In this document: in pieces, positions 1 to 9,664 of the stretch
Layout of the letters: each line of letters opens with the position of its first letter
How positions within the stretch are numbered: the stretch's first letter is position 1
Assembly: GCA_018970085.1 (NCBI GenBank)
Contig: JAGWXD010000001.1
Location: 186,001-250,000, forward strand
Source: Cyanobacteria bacterium REEB459
GTDB taxonomy: Bacteria; Cyanobacteriota; Cyanobacteriia; Phormidesmidales; Phormidesmidaceae
Reading direction: 5' to 3'
Length of the DNA: 64,000 nucleotides
Translations under genes and position numbers: made by a program
Notes under the pieces: model-generated
What the model was told of the DNA's origin: nothing
The model's input: only the letters and a program-made list of their open reading frames with translations
The model's database searches: none

Positions 1-2
1 GG

Positions 3-65
3 GCTAGCCTGGAACTGCTAGAGGGCAAAGTACTACCGGGCATTGCCGCCCTAGACGAAGCCTAA
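3..65 (+). CDS. 3' end of an unidentified protein (partial)
   Basis: Open frame entering from the left edge and ending in TAA. Only 20 residues are visible, a Leu/Ala/Glu-rich tail ending LDEA. A strong intrinsic terminator follows 60 bases later on the same strand, which supports this being a genuine gene end. Too little is left to name a family; the frame choice rests on the terminator and the absence of other stops, so it could be coincidental. Confidence 0.4.
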   Translation, partial: ASLELLEGKVLPGIAALDEA

Positions 66-124
66 GCAGACCTCAGACGGCACGGTGATGGCTGAGGATT
101 AGCCCTCCAGCCTCAACCGATAGG

Positions 125-154
125 GAACCCCTCACGGTTGAGGGGTTCTTTTTT
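125..154 (+). terminator. Rho-independent terminator
   Basis: A perfect 10-bp stem (GAACCCCTCA with TGAGGGGTTC) around a CGGT loop is followed at once by six T. Textbook intrinsic terminator for the gene leaving the left edge of the window. Confidence 0.9.
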
Positions 155-249
155 GGCCCCAGGGCCAGACTAATCGCTAACGCCTGTGCTGGTCTGGCCT
201 GGGGCCATGGGTTAAAGCCCTAAGCCTGGAGTTATCGGTAATTGAGCTC

Positions 250-292
250 GACCGTCTATCGCCAGCTCAAGCTGTAGCAGCGATAGACGGTC
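250..292. repeat. 13-bp perfect inverted repeat / hairpin upstream of the LOG gene
   Basis: GACCGTCTATCGC (250-262) is repeated exactly inverted at 280-292. Between the arms CAGC and GCTG (263-266, 271-274) form a smaller inner stem with a TCAA loop, leaving a 5-base bulge. No T-run follows on either strand, so it does not look like a terminator. It lies 48 bases before the LOG-family start codon, so it may be a 5'-UTR structure, an operator, or a small dispersed palindrome. Confidence 0.75.
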
Positions 293-339
293 CGATTCTG
301 ACTAGAATGTAGAATGCTGCTCCTGAAAAATTTACCGCT

Positions 340-1455
340 ATGGTTGCCTTACCTTCCGACCTGCCCGCCTCCATCCAGTCTGACCTAACAGCTGTACTGG
401 AAAATCTCTCAACCATGGAGCACGGAAAGTTAATCAGGCAGGTCCTGGAAACCATTTTGCGAATGATGGGGCGGGAGGCCGATCGCCTGGATTGGAAAAT
501 TCTTAACCATGCCCTACTAGATATGGAGCAGGGATTTCAGATTTTCTATCCCTACCGCCATATTCGCAAAATCACCATTTTTGGATCAGCTCGGATGGGA
601 TCGGACCATCCTGACTATCAACTTGCTCGAGATTTTGCCCAGCGCATTACCAGGGCCGGCTTTATGGTAATGACCGGGGCTGGGGGCGGGATTATGGAGG
701 CTGGTAACCTGGGGGCCGGTCACGACCAATCCTTTGGATTAAATATTCAACTCCCCTTTGAACAGGGGGCGAATCCGGTCATGACGGGGAACGCCAAGCT
801 TATTAACTTTAAATACTTTTTTACCCGCAAGCTATTTTTTCTGCGAGAAAGTGATGCCCTGGCGCTGTTTCCAGGAGGCTTTGGCACCCAAGATGAAGCC
901 TTTGAGTCCCTTACCCTGATTCAAACCGGTAAGGCTGACCCCATGCCCATTGTGCTAGTGGACCATCCGGGAGGCACCTACTGGCAGGGATGGGATACCT
1001 ACATTCGCACCCATTTGCTGGACCGGGGCCTGATTAGTGCCGATGATCCCAGTTTGTACACCATGACCGATAACGTAGAAGACGCCTGTGCCGCCATTAG
1101 CAATTTTTACCGCATTTACCATTCCTGTCGCTATGTGGGCGATCGCCTGGTGATTCGACTTAAACAGCAGTTATCTGATCAGGCAGTGGCTAAGCTCAAC
1201 CAGGACTTTGGAGACATTCTAGAGCAAGGGGAAATCACCAAGACTGCCAGCCTACCGGAGGAACGCAACGACCCGACAATCCAGTTACCCAGGCTGGTGA
1301 TGAACTTTAATCATCGGGACTTTGGCCGATTACACCAGTTTATTCGTCAGTTAAATCAACTAGGAGAACATGGACCGGCCTGCCAGCATCCTGAACAGCG
1401 ATCTCCACACCCACCAGAAATGGAGCTAAGCGGATTCGAACCGCTGACCCCTTGA
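340..1455 (+). CDS. LOG-family nucleotide phosphoribohydrolase-like protein
   Basis: Rossmann-fold protein of the LOG / 'lysine decarboxylase-like' family (371 aa). Members release free bases from nucleoside 5'-monophosphates; in plants and some bacteria this makes cytokinin. Visible signatures are the glycine-rich stretch MTGAGGGIMEA (residues 111-121) and the family motif GGFGTQDE (179-186), whose Arg/Glu-type active site fits the PGGxGTxxE consensus. The N-terminal 70 residues precede the conserved core, as in long bacterial LOG proteins. The last 11 codons (361-371) are the antisense of the downstream tRNA-Ala gene, so the C-terminus MELSGFEPLTP is translated tRNA complement and is unlikely to be ancestral protein sequence. 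Substrate is not deducible from sequence. Confidence 0.9.
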   Translation: MVALPSDLPASIQSDLTAVLENLSTMEHGKLIRQVLETILRMMGREADRLDWKILNHALLDMEQGFQIFYPYRHIRKITIFGSARMGSDHPDYQLARDFAQRITRAGFMVMTGAGGGIMEAGNLGAGHDQSFGLNIQLPFEQGANPVMTGNAKLINFKYFFTRKLFFLRESDALALFPGGFGTQDEAFESLTLIQTGKADPMPIVLVDHPGGTYWQGWDTYIRTHLLDRGLISADDPSLYTMTDNVEDACAAISNFYRIYHSCRYVGDRLVIRLKQQLSDQAVAKLNQDFGDILEQGEITKTASLPEERNDPTIQLPRLVMNFNHRDFGRLHQFIRQLNQLGEHGPACQHPEQRSPHPPEMELSGFEPLTP

Positions 1456-1493
1456 ATGCCATTCAAGTGCTCTACCAACTGAGCTATAGCCCC
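1421..1493 (-). tRNA. tRNA-Ala(GGC)
   Basis: Reverse-complement reading gives a complete 73-nt cloverleaf: acceptor GGGGCTA pairing with TAGCTCC, D-arm AGCTCAGTTGGTAGAGC, anticodon stem CTTGA/TCAAG around loop ATGGCAT with anticodon GGC, T-arm AGCGG-TTCGAAT-CCGCT, discriminator A. CCA is not encoded. It is convergent with, and overlaps by 35 bases, the end of the LOG-family gene. Confidence 0.97.
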
Positions 1494-1696
1494 TAGACTG
1501 TTCTTCATCCTCTCCTAAGGAAGGCGATCTCGTCAAGCCTAACTTTTTGATCACCGCTGGTCCCCTGGGGGACTATCCGCGCTAAAGTCAAACATGGCAA
1601 ATACGGTCGCTAGCGGCCCGGCCTGGTCCTGGCTGGGCTTAGACTGAACGGCTGTCCGGGTTCTGGCCAAAACTGTAGAGTCTCAGGTCCCTGATT

Positions 1697-2779
1697 ATGG
1701 TGTTTCCTAATTCCTCCAATCCCGCTTCCTTTGCCCCTGAAACCATCGAGGCTACGCTGCTGGCTTTGCGACGCAAGCAGGGCAGCTGGGTAGATTGGGC
1801 CCAGGGCTGCCAGCTATTACAAAAAGCCGGTTTTAATCCCCAGCAGATTTTTGAGGAAACTGGCTTTGAACCGATTCAACAAAACCAGATTATGGTGGCC
1901 GAGCAGGTCTACCAATCTCTGGTGAAGGCCGGGGTTTCCCCACCGACCCAGGCCCACTTTAACCAGCGGGGCAGTGATCAGCTTTACGAACTCCGGGTGC
2001 TTTCCCAGGCTGATCGGGCCAGTACGGCGGAATTTATTTTGCAGCACGGCCTGGATGCGGACCAGGTACAGGAACTGGTCAAGCCGATCAAGGAATATGC
2101 CTACCGCAAACCAAACCTACCTGGCTTTGGCGATTCTCCTGGCGACGCGATCGCCTTTCACTATTGGAACCTGGCTCGCCAGAAAGCCGAACTGCAAGAC
2201 CGCTCCCGACTGATTGCCCAAGGCTTGCGGTTCGCCGATAGTGCCAGCGCTCGCCAGGAAATCGAGAAACTACTGACGGACTTTACCGTAGTCAAGGCCC
2301 AACCCGCCCCCCGCCTACCCCTGTATCGTTTAGAGACCGAAACCGAATTGCCCCGGGTAATTCCGGTGGCTGGCCAGATGCCCCTCAGCCTTGGTGATCT
2401 AAAGGCCGTACCCGTTGCCGTCCCAGCCGAACCCTTTGGCCTGGTGAGTTTTAGCGGCGTTGGGGCCTGGCTAGCGGTACCGGGTTGGCAGGTCATCTTT
2501 AGAGCCGAAGATCCCGTTGGTTTGCTCACCCAGGCCCATCAACTGCCTAATTATCCGACCGATGGCCCTGACGAAACCGTGCTGGTGATTGTCGATCGCG
2601 CAGAGCGCCAGTGGAACCCGGAGAGTTACTTTTTGGTGGCAAACGGTGAACACCTGTCCCTCAGCTGGAGTGCTACTCCTCCATCGGCAGCTATTCTGGC
2701 TGAGGTGGTCCTGATTTTGCGACCTAAACAGATTTTAGATGAAGACTACAACCGGGAGTTGTGGCAGCTTGACGAGTAA
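1697..2779 (+). CDS. raf1: RuBisCO accumulation factor 1 (Raf1)
   Basis: Assembly chaperone for form I RuBisCO. It acts after chaperonin folding, binding and bridging RbcL dimers until RbcS displaces it. The 360-residue length and the N-terminal block around ETGFEPIQQNQ (residues 54-64) match the cyanobacterial/plant Raf1 family as I know it: an alpha-helical domain, a linker and a C-terminal beta domain carrying the dimer interface. Start ATG at 1697 gives a normal N-terminus. It is monocistronic or heads a short group with the two small genes downstream; RuBisCO genes are not in this window, as is usual for raf1. Confidence 0.92.
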   Translation: MVFPNSSNPASFAPETIEATLLALRRKQGSWVDWAQGCQLLQKAGFNPQQIFEETGFEPIQQNQIMVAEQVYQSLVKAGVSPPTQAHFNQRGSDQLYELRVLSQADRASTAEFILQHGLDADQVQELVKPIKEYAYRKPNLPGFGDSPGDAIAFHYWNLARQKAELQDRSRLIAQGLRFADSASARQEIEKLLTDFTVVKAQPAPRLPLYRLETETELPRVIPVAGQMPLSLGDLKAVPVAVPAEPFGLVSFSGVGAWLAVPGWQVIFRAEDPVGLLTQAHQLPNYPTDGPDETVLVIVDRAERQWNPESYFLVANGEHLSLSWSATPPSAAILAEVVLILRPKQILDEDYNRELWQLDE

Positions 2780-2823
2780 CGCCAAAGCCACCTGTAATTA
2801 ACTAGGGTAGAGCAGGAATTACC

Positions 2824-3036
2824 ATGGGTTTAGAACGCCGGTTATCGCGATCGATATTTTTAAGTACTGAAATCGTCCAGCTTCGACAGTTGTGTCTGAC
2901 TCCCGGTGGGCTGTTTGAACCAGGGCAATATCGGGCTGAAGAGCTCCCAGACATTGCCTTTGAAATGGGTCTGGTGGAAAAATTACCCCCACCCCAGGGG
3001 AGAATTGTAGAGCCCACCTCAGACAGTCATCCCTAA
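2824..3036 (+). CDS. small conserved-looking hypothetical protein
   Basis: Seventy residues, soluble, no signal or membrane segment. It has a basic N-terminus (LERRLSRS) and a Pro/Gly-rich middle (PGGLFEPGQY) followed by an acidic helix (EELPDIAFEMG). A purine-rich GAGCAGGA precedes the ATG at good distance, it sits 44 bases after raf1 on the same strand, and a DUF2283 gene follows on that strand. I do not recognise the family and assign no function. Confidence 0.55.
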   Translation: MGLERRLSRSIFLSTEIVQLRQLCLTPGGLFEPGQYRAEELPDIAFEMGLVEKLPPPQGRIVEPTSDSHP

Positions 3037-3092
3037 GGAACTATGATATTGAGATGAACCGCCTGCACGTTCCTGCTCCCCTGGCCTTTCCT

Positions 3093-3314
3093 ATGCAGAT
3101 TACCTACGATCCCGACCGAGACATCCTGCAAATCGCCTTGAATAGTCGTGAAATAGGGGAAACCGCCCGGCTCTCTCCTGATTTAATTCTTGACTATGAC
3201 GACGATGGCCTGATTGTGGGTCTAGAAATTCGCCGAGCCTCAGAGCGGGTAGAAATTCCCCTATCGATTACCTATACCGTAGGACCCGCCAACCTGGATA
3301 AGCCGCCGATCTAA
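3093..3314 (+). CDS. DUF2283 domain protein
   Basis: Small (73 aa) protein of the DUF2283 family: the pattern MQITYDPDRDIL, then a central LDYDDDGLIVGLEI and a terminal amphipathic strand is characteristic. Function is unknown; members are often near toxin-antitoxin or small regulatory loci. An in-frame ATG exists at 3054, but family members begin at the M-x-I-T-Y-D segment, so 3093 is preferred. No strong ribosome binding site is visible at either start. Confidence 0.75.
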   Translation: MQITYDPDRDILQIALNSREIGETARLSPDLILDYDDDGLIVGLEIRRASERVEIPLSITYTVGPANLDKPPI

Positions 3315-3403
3315 TCAGTGCCAGCACGGGTATACCCATCATCATCTGGCAATAGGTATGCTAGCTATCGGGGGAGAGCCCCTGGCCAATAGAGCGATTC
3401 TGC

Positions 3404-4843
<1,440 letters not shown>

Positions 4844-6403
4844 ATGGCGCGGCTGGCACTGTTGAGCGTATCCGATAAAACCGGGCTGGTGGAATTGGCC
4901 CGGGCTCTGGTTAACCAGTTTGAGTTTGAAATCCTAAGTAGCGGTGGAACGGCTCGAACCCTGACCGAGGCTGGCATAGCGGTAACCCGGGTGTCCGACT
5001 ACACCGGTTCTCCCGAAATTTTAGGGGGCCGGGTAAAAACCCTCCACCCCCGCATTCACGGCGGTATTCTGGCGCGACCTGATTTGCCTGAGGATCAGGC
5101 CGATCTGGCGGCTAACCACCTGCGTCCCTTCGATCTGGTGGTGGTTAATCTTTATCCCTTTGAACAGACCATCGCCCGGCCTGGAGTTAGCCTACCGGAA
5201 GCGGTAGAGCAGATTGATATTGGCGGTCCAACCCTGGTGCGGGCGGCGGCCAAGAACCACGCCTATCTCACCATTCTCTGTCAACCGGCCCAGTATGCTC
5301 CCTACCTAGAGGCCCTGGCTGCCCACCCGGAGCAGGTACCCCTGGCCTTTCGTCAGGCTTGTGCCCGGGTGGCCTTTGCCCACACCGCTGCCTATGACCA
5401 GGCGATCGCCACCTACCTGAGCCGTACCCTGACGGCGGCGGATCCTGACGCCAGCACGATGCCTCCCCAGTGGGGCATGGTGGGCCAGCGCCACGCCAGT
5501 CTGCGCTACGGCGAAAATCCCCACCAACCGGCAGCCTGGTATAGCACCGCGGCCACCCCTACAGGGTGGGCCGGAGCCCTGCAGGTGCAGGGGAAGGAAC
5601 TGAGCTACAACAACCTGGTTGATCTGGAGGCGGCCCGCCGGATCATTGCCGATTTCCCCACCGATCAGCCAGCGGCGGCAGTCCTTAAACACACCAACCC
5701 CTGTGGGGTAGCCCTGGGCCAGACCCTGGCCAGCGCCTACCAGCGCGCCTATGGGGCTGATCCAGTTTCCGCCTTTGGTGGAATTGTGGCCCTGAACCGC
5801 CCCATTGACTCCGAGACAGCCCAGCAACTGACCGGCACGTTTTTAGAATGCATTGTTGCCCCCGGCTGTGATCTTCAGGCCCAGGAGATTCTGGCCCAAA
5901 AATCCAACCTGCGGCTGTTGTTACTGGAGGACCTCTATAGCGGTCCGAAGCAGGAGGTGAAGGCGATCTCCGGTGGTTTTTTACTGCAAACCCCCGATCG
6001 CTCACCGGATCAACCCACTACCTGGGAACGGGTGACCACTGCCCAGCCCGACCCCGCCGACCTGGCGGAACTGGTGTTTGCCTGGCGGGTGGTCAAGCAT
6101 GTCAAATCCAATGCCATCGTCATTGCCCATCAACATCAAACCCTAGGGATTGGAGCGGGCCAGATGAATCGGGTGGGATCGGTGCAGATTGCCCTGGCCC
6201 AAGCTGGAGACAAGGCCCGGGGGGCGGTACTGGCCAGTGATGGCTTCTTCCCCTTTGAAGATTCGGTCCGTACCGCTGCTGCCGCAGGGATTCGGGCGAT
6301 TGTGCAACCGGGGGGGAGTCGTCGCGATCGGGAGTCTATCCAGGCGGCTAACGAGCTGGGCTTGATTATGGTATTCACCGGAGTCCGCCACTTTCTCCAT
6401 TAG
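4844..6403 (+). CDS. purH: bifunctional AICAR transformylase / IMP cyclohydrolase
   Basis: Catalyses the last two steps of de novo purine synthesis, formyl transfer from 10-formyl-THF to AICAR and ring closure to IMP. The N-terminal MGS-like cyclohydrolase domain shows the phosphate-binding SSGGTARTL (residues 32-40) and KTLHPRIHGGIL; the C-terminal transformylase domain carries the catalytic Lys-His pair in AVLKHTNPCG. 519 residues is normal full length. ATG at 4844 follows a GAGAG-containing purine stretch. A weak terminator-like hairpin follows at 6450. Confidence 0.97.
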   Translation: MARLALLSVSDKTGLVELARALVNQFEFEILSSGGTARTLTEAGIAVTRVSDYTGSPEILGGRVKTLHPRIHGGILARPDLPEDQADLAANHLRPFDLVVVNLYPFEQTIARPGVSLPEAVEQIDIGGPTLVRAAAKNHAYLTILCQPAQYAPYLEALAAHPEQVPLAFRQACARVAFAHTAAYDQAIATYLSRTLTAADPDASTMPPQWGMVGQRHASLRYGENPHQPAAWYSTAATPTGWAGALQVQGKELSYNNLVDLEAARRIIADFPTDQPAAAVLKHTNPCGVALGQTLASAYQRAYGADPVSAFGGIVALNRPIDSETAQQLTGTFLECIVAPGCDLQAQEILAQKSNLRLLLLEDLYSGPKQEVKAISGGFLLQTPDRSPDQPTTWERVTTAQPDPADLAELVFAWRVVKHVKSNAIVIAHQHQTLGIGAGQMNRVGSVQIALAQAGDKARGAVLASDGFFPFEDSVRTAAAAGIRAIVQPGGSRRDRESIQAANELGLIMVFTGVRHFLH

Positions 6404-6449
6404 AGGGGCTGCGCACCAAAGTCTCTAGGCTGAATCACTACCTCTTTAA

Positions 6450-6481
6450 CCACCAAAGTCGTGGTGGGGGTCCTGTTTTTT
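6450..6481 (+). terminator. possible terminator after purH
   Basis: CCACCA (6450-6455) pairs with TGGTGG (6462-6467), and six T begin nine bases later. The spacing between stem and T-run is long, so termination may be inefficient. Confidence 0.45.
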
Positions 6482-6567
6482 ATCTCCAGGGTAGTCTGCC
6501 ATCCCCCGCCAGCCGGGTTCTTACTATATGCTTTGACTGTACCTCTCCTGAATGATTCACCATAGCA

Positions 6568-6927
6568 ATGGGCCGACTTACCACCCACGTTCTTGATACA
6601 GCCCTGGGTAAACCCGCCGCCTGTCTGCGGCTGACAGTCTGGGCCATTAATGATGCAGCGGATATTAAAACCGCTCTGAAAACCGTAGAGACCACCAGCG
6701 ATGGTCGTACCTCTGAACCGTTGCTAGAGGGAGCGGAGTTTAAAAAGGGCACCTACGAAATCACCTTTGATGTGGCCGCCTACTTTGCTAAAACCAGTTT
6801 AGCGATCGCCCATCCCCCCTTTTTAGACCAGATTCCAGTTCGGTTTACGGTGGCCGATCCCCAGGCCAACTACCATGTTCCCCTGCTGGTTTCTCCCTGG
6901 GCCTATAGCACCTATCGAGGCAGTTAA
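6568..6927 (+). CDS. uraH: 5-hydroxyisourate hydrolase (transthyretin-like)
   Basis: Hydrolyses 5-hydroxyisourate to OHCU in urate degradation. The 119-residue length, N-terminal LTTHVLDTALG, internal GRTSEPL, the NYHVPLLVSP strand and the C-terminal signature YRGS are all hallmarks of the HIU hydrolase branch of the transthyretin fold; the catalytic His, Arg, His and terminal YRGS are present. The next gene, rsmI, starts 3 bases after its stop, suggesting co-transcription. No uricase or OHCU decarboxylase is next to it, so the rest of the pathway must be elsewhere or absent. Confidence 0.92.
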   Translation: MGRLTTHVLDTALGKPAACLRLTVWAINDAADIKTALKTVETTSDGRTSEPLLEGAEFKKGTYEITFDVAAYFAKTSLAIAHPPFLDQIPVRFTVADPQANYHVPLLVSPWAYSTYRGS

Positions 6928-6930
6928 GCG

Positions 6931-7779
6931 ATGAGCGATCCCCACCCCGGCAGCCTGTATGTGGTCGGTACTCCCCTGGGTAACCTGGAGGATATCAGCC
7001 TGCGGGCGGTGCGTATTCTACAAACCGTTGATTTAATTGCAGCCGAAGACACTCGCCATACTGGTAAACTGCTTCAGCATTTTCAAATCACCACCCCTCA
7101 GATCAGTTACCACCACCACAACCGCCAAGAGCGCCTGGGGCAACTGCTACACCATCTCCAGCACCAGCATCAGGCGGTAGCACTGGTCAGCGATGCGGGC
7201 ATGCCGGGGATTTCCGACCCAGGGCAGGAGCTAATCGCCGCCTGCATTCAGGCTGGGGTGATGGTAGTGCCAATCCCCGGTCCCACCGCCGCGATTACGG
7301 CCCTGTGTGGCTCAGGATTGACCAGCGATCGCTTTGTCTTTGAGGGCTTTTTACCCGTCAAGGGACCAGCCCGCCGCGATCGCCTCCGGACCCTACAGCC
7401 AGAAGAGCGCACCTTAATTCTCTACGAAGCTCCCCACCGGCTGATTAAAACCCTAGAGGATCTGGCGGAGTGCCTGGGTCCAGAGCGATCCGTCAGCCTG
7501 GGGCGAGAACTAACCAAACGCTTTGAGGAATTCTGGCGGGGCACCCTGGCGACCGCCCTGGCCCACTATCAACAGCAGCCCCCTAAGGGAGAATTCACCC
7601 TGGTCGTGGCCGGGGCCCCCGCCACGACTCCATTTCTAGCAGAGACTGCCCTGCAAGCAGAAATTATCCGCCTATTAAAGCAGGGCCTGTCCCGCAGCGA
7701 AGTGAGCCGACAACTAGCCAAACTCACCAGCCACTCCCGACAGACAATTTACCAGCTCTCTCTAACTGTTGAATCCTGA
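6931..7779 (+). CDS. rsmI: 16S rRNA (cytidine1402-2'-O)-methyltransferase
   Basis: Tetrapyrrole-methylase-fold SAM enzyme that 2'-O-methylates C1402 in the P site of 16S rRNA. The N-terminal VGTPLGNLEDIS (12-23), the AAEDTRHT block and VSDAGMPGISDPGQEL are diagnostic of RsmI. 282 residues is typical. It follows uraH with a 3-base gap and no separate promoter room, so it is probably translated from the same transcript. Confidence 0.96.
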   Translation: MSDPHPGSLYVVGTPLGNLEDISLRAVRILQTVDLIAAEDTRHTGKLLQHFQITTPQISYHHHNRQERLGQLLHHLQHQHQAVALVSDAGMPGISDPGQELIAACIQAGVMVVPIPGPTAAITALCGSGLTSDRFVFEGFLPVKGPARRDRLRTLQPEERTLILYEAPHRLIKTLEDLAECLGPERSVSLGRELTKRFEEFWRGTLATALAHYQQQPPKGEFTLVVAGAPATTPFLAETALQAEIIRLLKQGLSRSEVSRQLAKLTSHSRQTIYQLSLTVES

Positions 7780-7883
7780 GCCTCAGATCAGCGCTGGTAT
7801 TGACTCCTGAAACTAGAGCCCGACCGGCAAAGCCTCCTCACTGAAGCCCTGGGTGGCCTATCTGGGTGATCTCTCTGGGTGAC

Positions 7884-8213
7884 CTAAATATAGACGGAAA
7901 TATCTTCACCGCATTCCTCTGCCAAATAGCAAAGGGCGCGGAACCGTAACTCAACCAGCTCGTTGTAAAAAGGATTTAACTTGCAAAGGGGAGGAATGTG
8001 ACCAATGCAGTATCCCAACACCGTCAAATCTCGCTCGAAGGGGCATTGACCGGGAATCAAGGCAGCGACTTTGTGGGCACGGTCGGGAGTATTAACATTG
8101 AAATTGCTAACCAACCGCCGTACAGGCTTTAGAGGTTGAAAAGTCAAAATAGAGCTAATCGCTGAAATCGTTATTGTTTCTATAGTAGCAAGGAAGCTCG
8201 GCAACAACGGCAT
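7884..8213 (-). CDS. Mo-dependent nitrogenase C-terminal domain protein
   Basis: Cyanobacterial small protein whose C-terminal 60 residues (CPFERDLTVLG through HIPPLCKLNPFYNELVELRFRAL to EECGEDIS) match the 'Mo-dependent nitrogenase, C-terminal' family (Mo-nitro_C). Despite its name the family occurs widely in cyanobacteria without nitrogenase, and its role is unknown. Four conserved Cys are visible. No nif gene is in the window, so it gives no evidence for nitrogen fixation. The N-terminal 40 residues are poorly conserved-looking and the start is uncertain. Confidence 0.85.
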   Translation of the reverse strand: MPLLPSFLATIETITISAISSILTFQPLKPVRRLVSNFNVNTPDRAHKVAALIPGQCPFERDLTVLGYCIGHIPPLCKLNPFYNELVELRFRALCYLAEECGEDISVYI

Positions 8214-8278
8214 GGATACTAAAGAGATTAAAAAGATCGATTAAGTCAAGACCTAGCTATGGTACGGCAAAATCAATC

Positions 8279-9043
8279 ATGCAACGTTTGATCATTCGTC
8301 TGGATCATATCAGTAACAGTCACCTGCAACTGACTCCAGAGCAACAGCACTACCTCTATCGAGTCTTACGGCTAAGCCAGGGCGATCAGTTCCTGGCCCT
8401 TGATGGCCAGGGGCAGCAGTGGCTAGGGGTGCTGACAGAGCAACCCGGTGGGGCAAGGCTGACGCCCCAGAGACCCAGCCCCGACGCCCAGCCCCTAATT
8501 ACCCTGGCCATCGCCCTGCCCAAGGGGAATGGGTTTGATGGGGTGGTGCGTCAGGCTACGGAGCTGGGGGTGACTCGTTTGCAGCCCATCCTCAGTCAGC
8601 GTACGCTAAGTGATCCCAGCCCCCAGCGGTTAGACCGCTGGCAACGGATTGCCGCTGAAGCCACCGAACAATCAGAACGACTCCACCTTCCCCAGATTCT
8701 GACCCCCCTGCCCTGGGCAGCCTACCTGGAGCAAATCGGGGCGGCCACTCGATGGATCTGCCTTACCCGCACCCCTGCCCCCCATCTACTCACTCTGGCT
8801 GACCACAGTGCCCTAATGGGGGAAGTCACCATCGCGATCGGACCTGAGGGAGGTTGGACGGAGACGGAAGTGACCACCGCCCTGGCCGCCGGGTTTCAGC
8901 CCGCCTCCCTGGGACCGCAAATTCTACGCGCCGTAACCGCTCCCCTGGCCGCCCTGGCCCTGGTACAGGGGGTATATGCAATGCGTCACCAGGATGCCAA
9001 CCTCTGCCCTGGGGCGCTAGGGGCCAATTTCAAGCAGCCATGA
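8279..9043 (+). CDS. rsmE: 16S rRNA (uracil1498-N3)-methyltransferase
   Basis: SPOUT-fold SAM methyltransferase for m3U1498 in the decoding region of 16S rRNA. The knot motifs are clear: IGPEGGWTETE (residues 187-197) and LGPQILRAVTAPLA (211-224). The N-terminal PUA-like part contains HYLYRVLRL. 254 residues is normal. It stands alone, divergent from the nitrogenase-like gene, with about 65 bases between the two starts. Confidence 0.96.
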   Translation: MQRLIIRLDHISNSHLQLTPEQQHYLYRVLRLSQGDQFLALDGQGQQWLGVLTEQPGGARLTPQRPSPDAQPLITLAIALPKGNGFDGVVRQATELGVTRLQPILSQRTLSDPSPQRLDRWQRIAAEATEQSERLHLPQILTPLPWAAYLEQIGAATRWICLTRTPAPHLLTLADHSALMGEVTIAIGPEGGWTETEVTTALAAGFQPASLGPQILRAVTAPLAALALVQGVYAMRHQDANLCPGALGANFKQP

Positions 9044-9140
9044 CCAGACTCAAGGCTCTGCCAAGCTGATGACGGCCACATCAAGCCACCTTTCTGGGAT
9101 TGGCCTGCACCTTTTAAAGAGGCCTTAAGGGGTCTGGCCA

Positions 9141-9180
9141 AAGCTATACTATTGTCATTAAGCTAAGCTTATTGCCATTC
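9141..9180 (+). promoter_or_regulatory. candidate promoter/Fur-box region of furA
   Basis: A TATACT hexamer at 9145-9150 is followed by an AT-rich stretch with TAAGC-TAA-GCTTA dyad symmetry (9160-9172). Cyanobacterial FurA represses its own gene through such AT-rich dyads, so this is a plausible autoregulatory site. The match is by eye and loose. Confidence 0.35.
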
Positions 9181-9199
9181 GCTGGAGACAGGTTAAGCT

Positions 9200-9655
9200 A
9201 TGGTTGCCTACACTGCTTCTGCCCTTAAAGCTGAGCTGAACGAACGGGGCTGGCGTCTGACTCCCCAGCGGGAAACCATCCTCAGAACCTTCCAGAACTT
9301 ACCGGAAGGCAACCACCTCAGTGCCGAGGATCTCTGTGATCTGCTAGACAAAGCAGGCGATCCGATCAGCCTCTCCACCATTTACCGTACCCTCAAGCTG
9401 ATGGCCCGCATGGGAATTTTGCGAGAGCTAGAACTGTCTGAAAGCCAAAAGCGTTACGAGATTAACCAACCTGCTCCCCACCATCATCACCATCTGATCT
9501 GCGTCCGTTGTACCAAAACTATTGAATTTAAAAATGACGCAGTCCTCAAGGCTGGGGCCAAAACCGCCATTCGGTCAGGGTACCACCTACTCGATTGCCA
9601 GCTTCTGATTCAAGGTATTTGCCCCAATTGTCAGCGGTCTTTGATCCCGGTTTAG
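9200..9655 (+). CDS. fur: ferric uptake regulator (FurA type)
   Basis: Metal-dependent repressor of iron acquisition genes. The winged helix with recognition segment ISLSTIYRTLKLM (56-68) is followed by the metal-binding HHHHH run (94-98) and two CxxC pairs, C101/C104 and C141/C144, plus C133. The N-terminus SALKAELNERGWRLTPQRE and these cysteine positions agree with Anabaena FurA as I recall it, rather than with the Zur or PerR paralogues. 151 residues. Convergent with the phosphoketolase-like gene, whose stop lies 9 bases away. Confidence 0.9.
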   Translation: MVAYTASALKAELNERGWRLTPQRETILRTFQNLPEGNHLSAEDLCDLLDKAGDPISLSTIYRTLKLMARMGILRELELSESQKRYEINQPAPHHHHHLICVRCTKTIEFKNDAVLKAGAKTAIRSGYHLLDCQLLIQGICPNCQRSLIPV

Positions 9656-9664
9656 GGGATTTGG

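Noticed and set aside
7848-7883. Three near-repeats of CTGGGTG(A/G) that could suggest a tiny repeat array
   Set aside because: Units are 7-8 bases, unevenly spaced and without conserved spacers; not a CRISPR or a defined repeat family.
7884-8213. Evidence for nitrogen fixation from the nitrogenase C-terminal domain protein
   Set aside because: This family is widespread in cyanobacteria without nitrogenase, and no nif gene is present.
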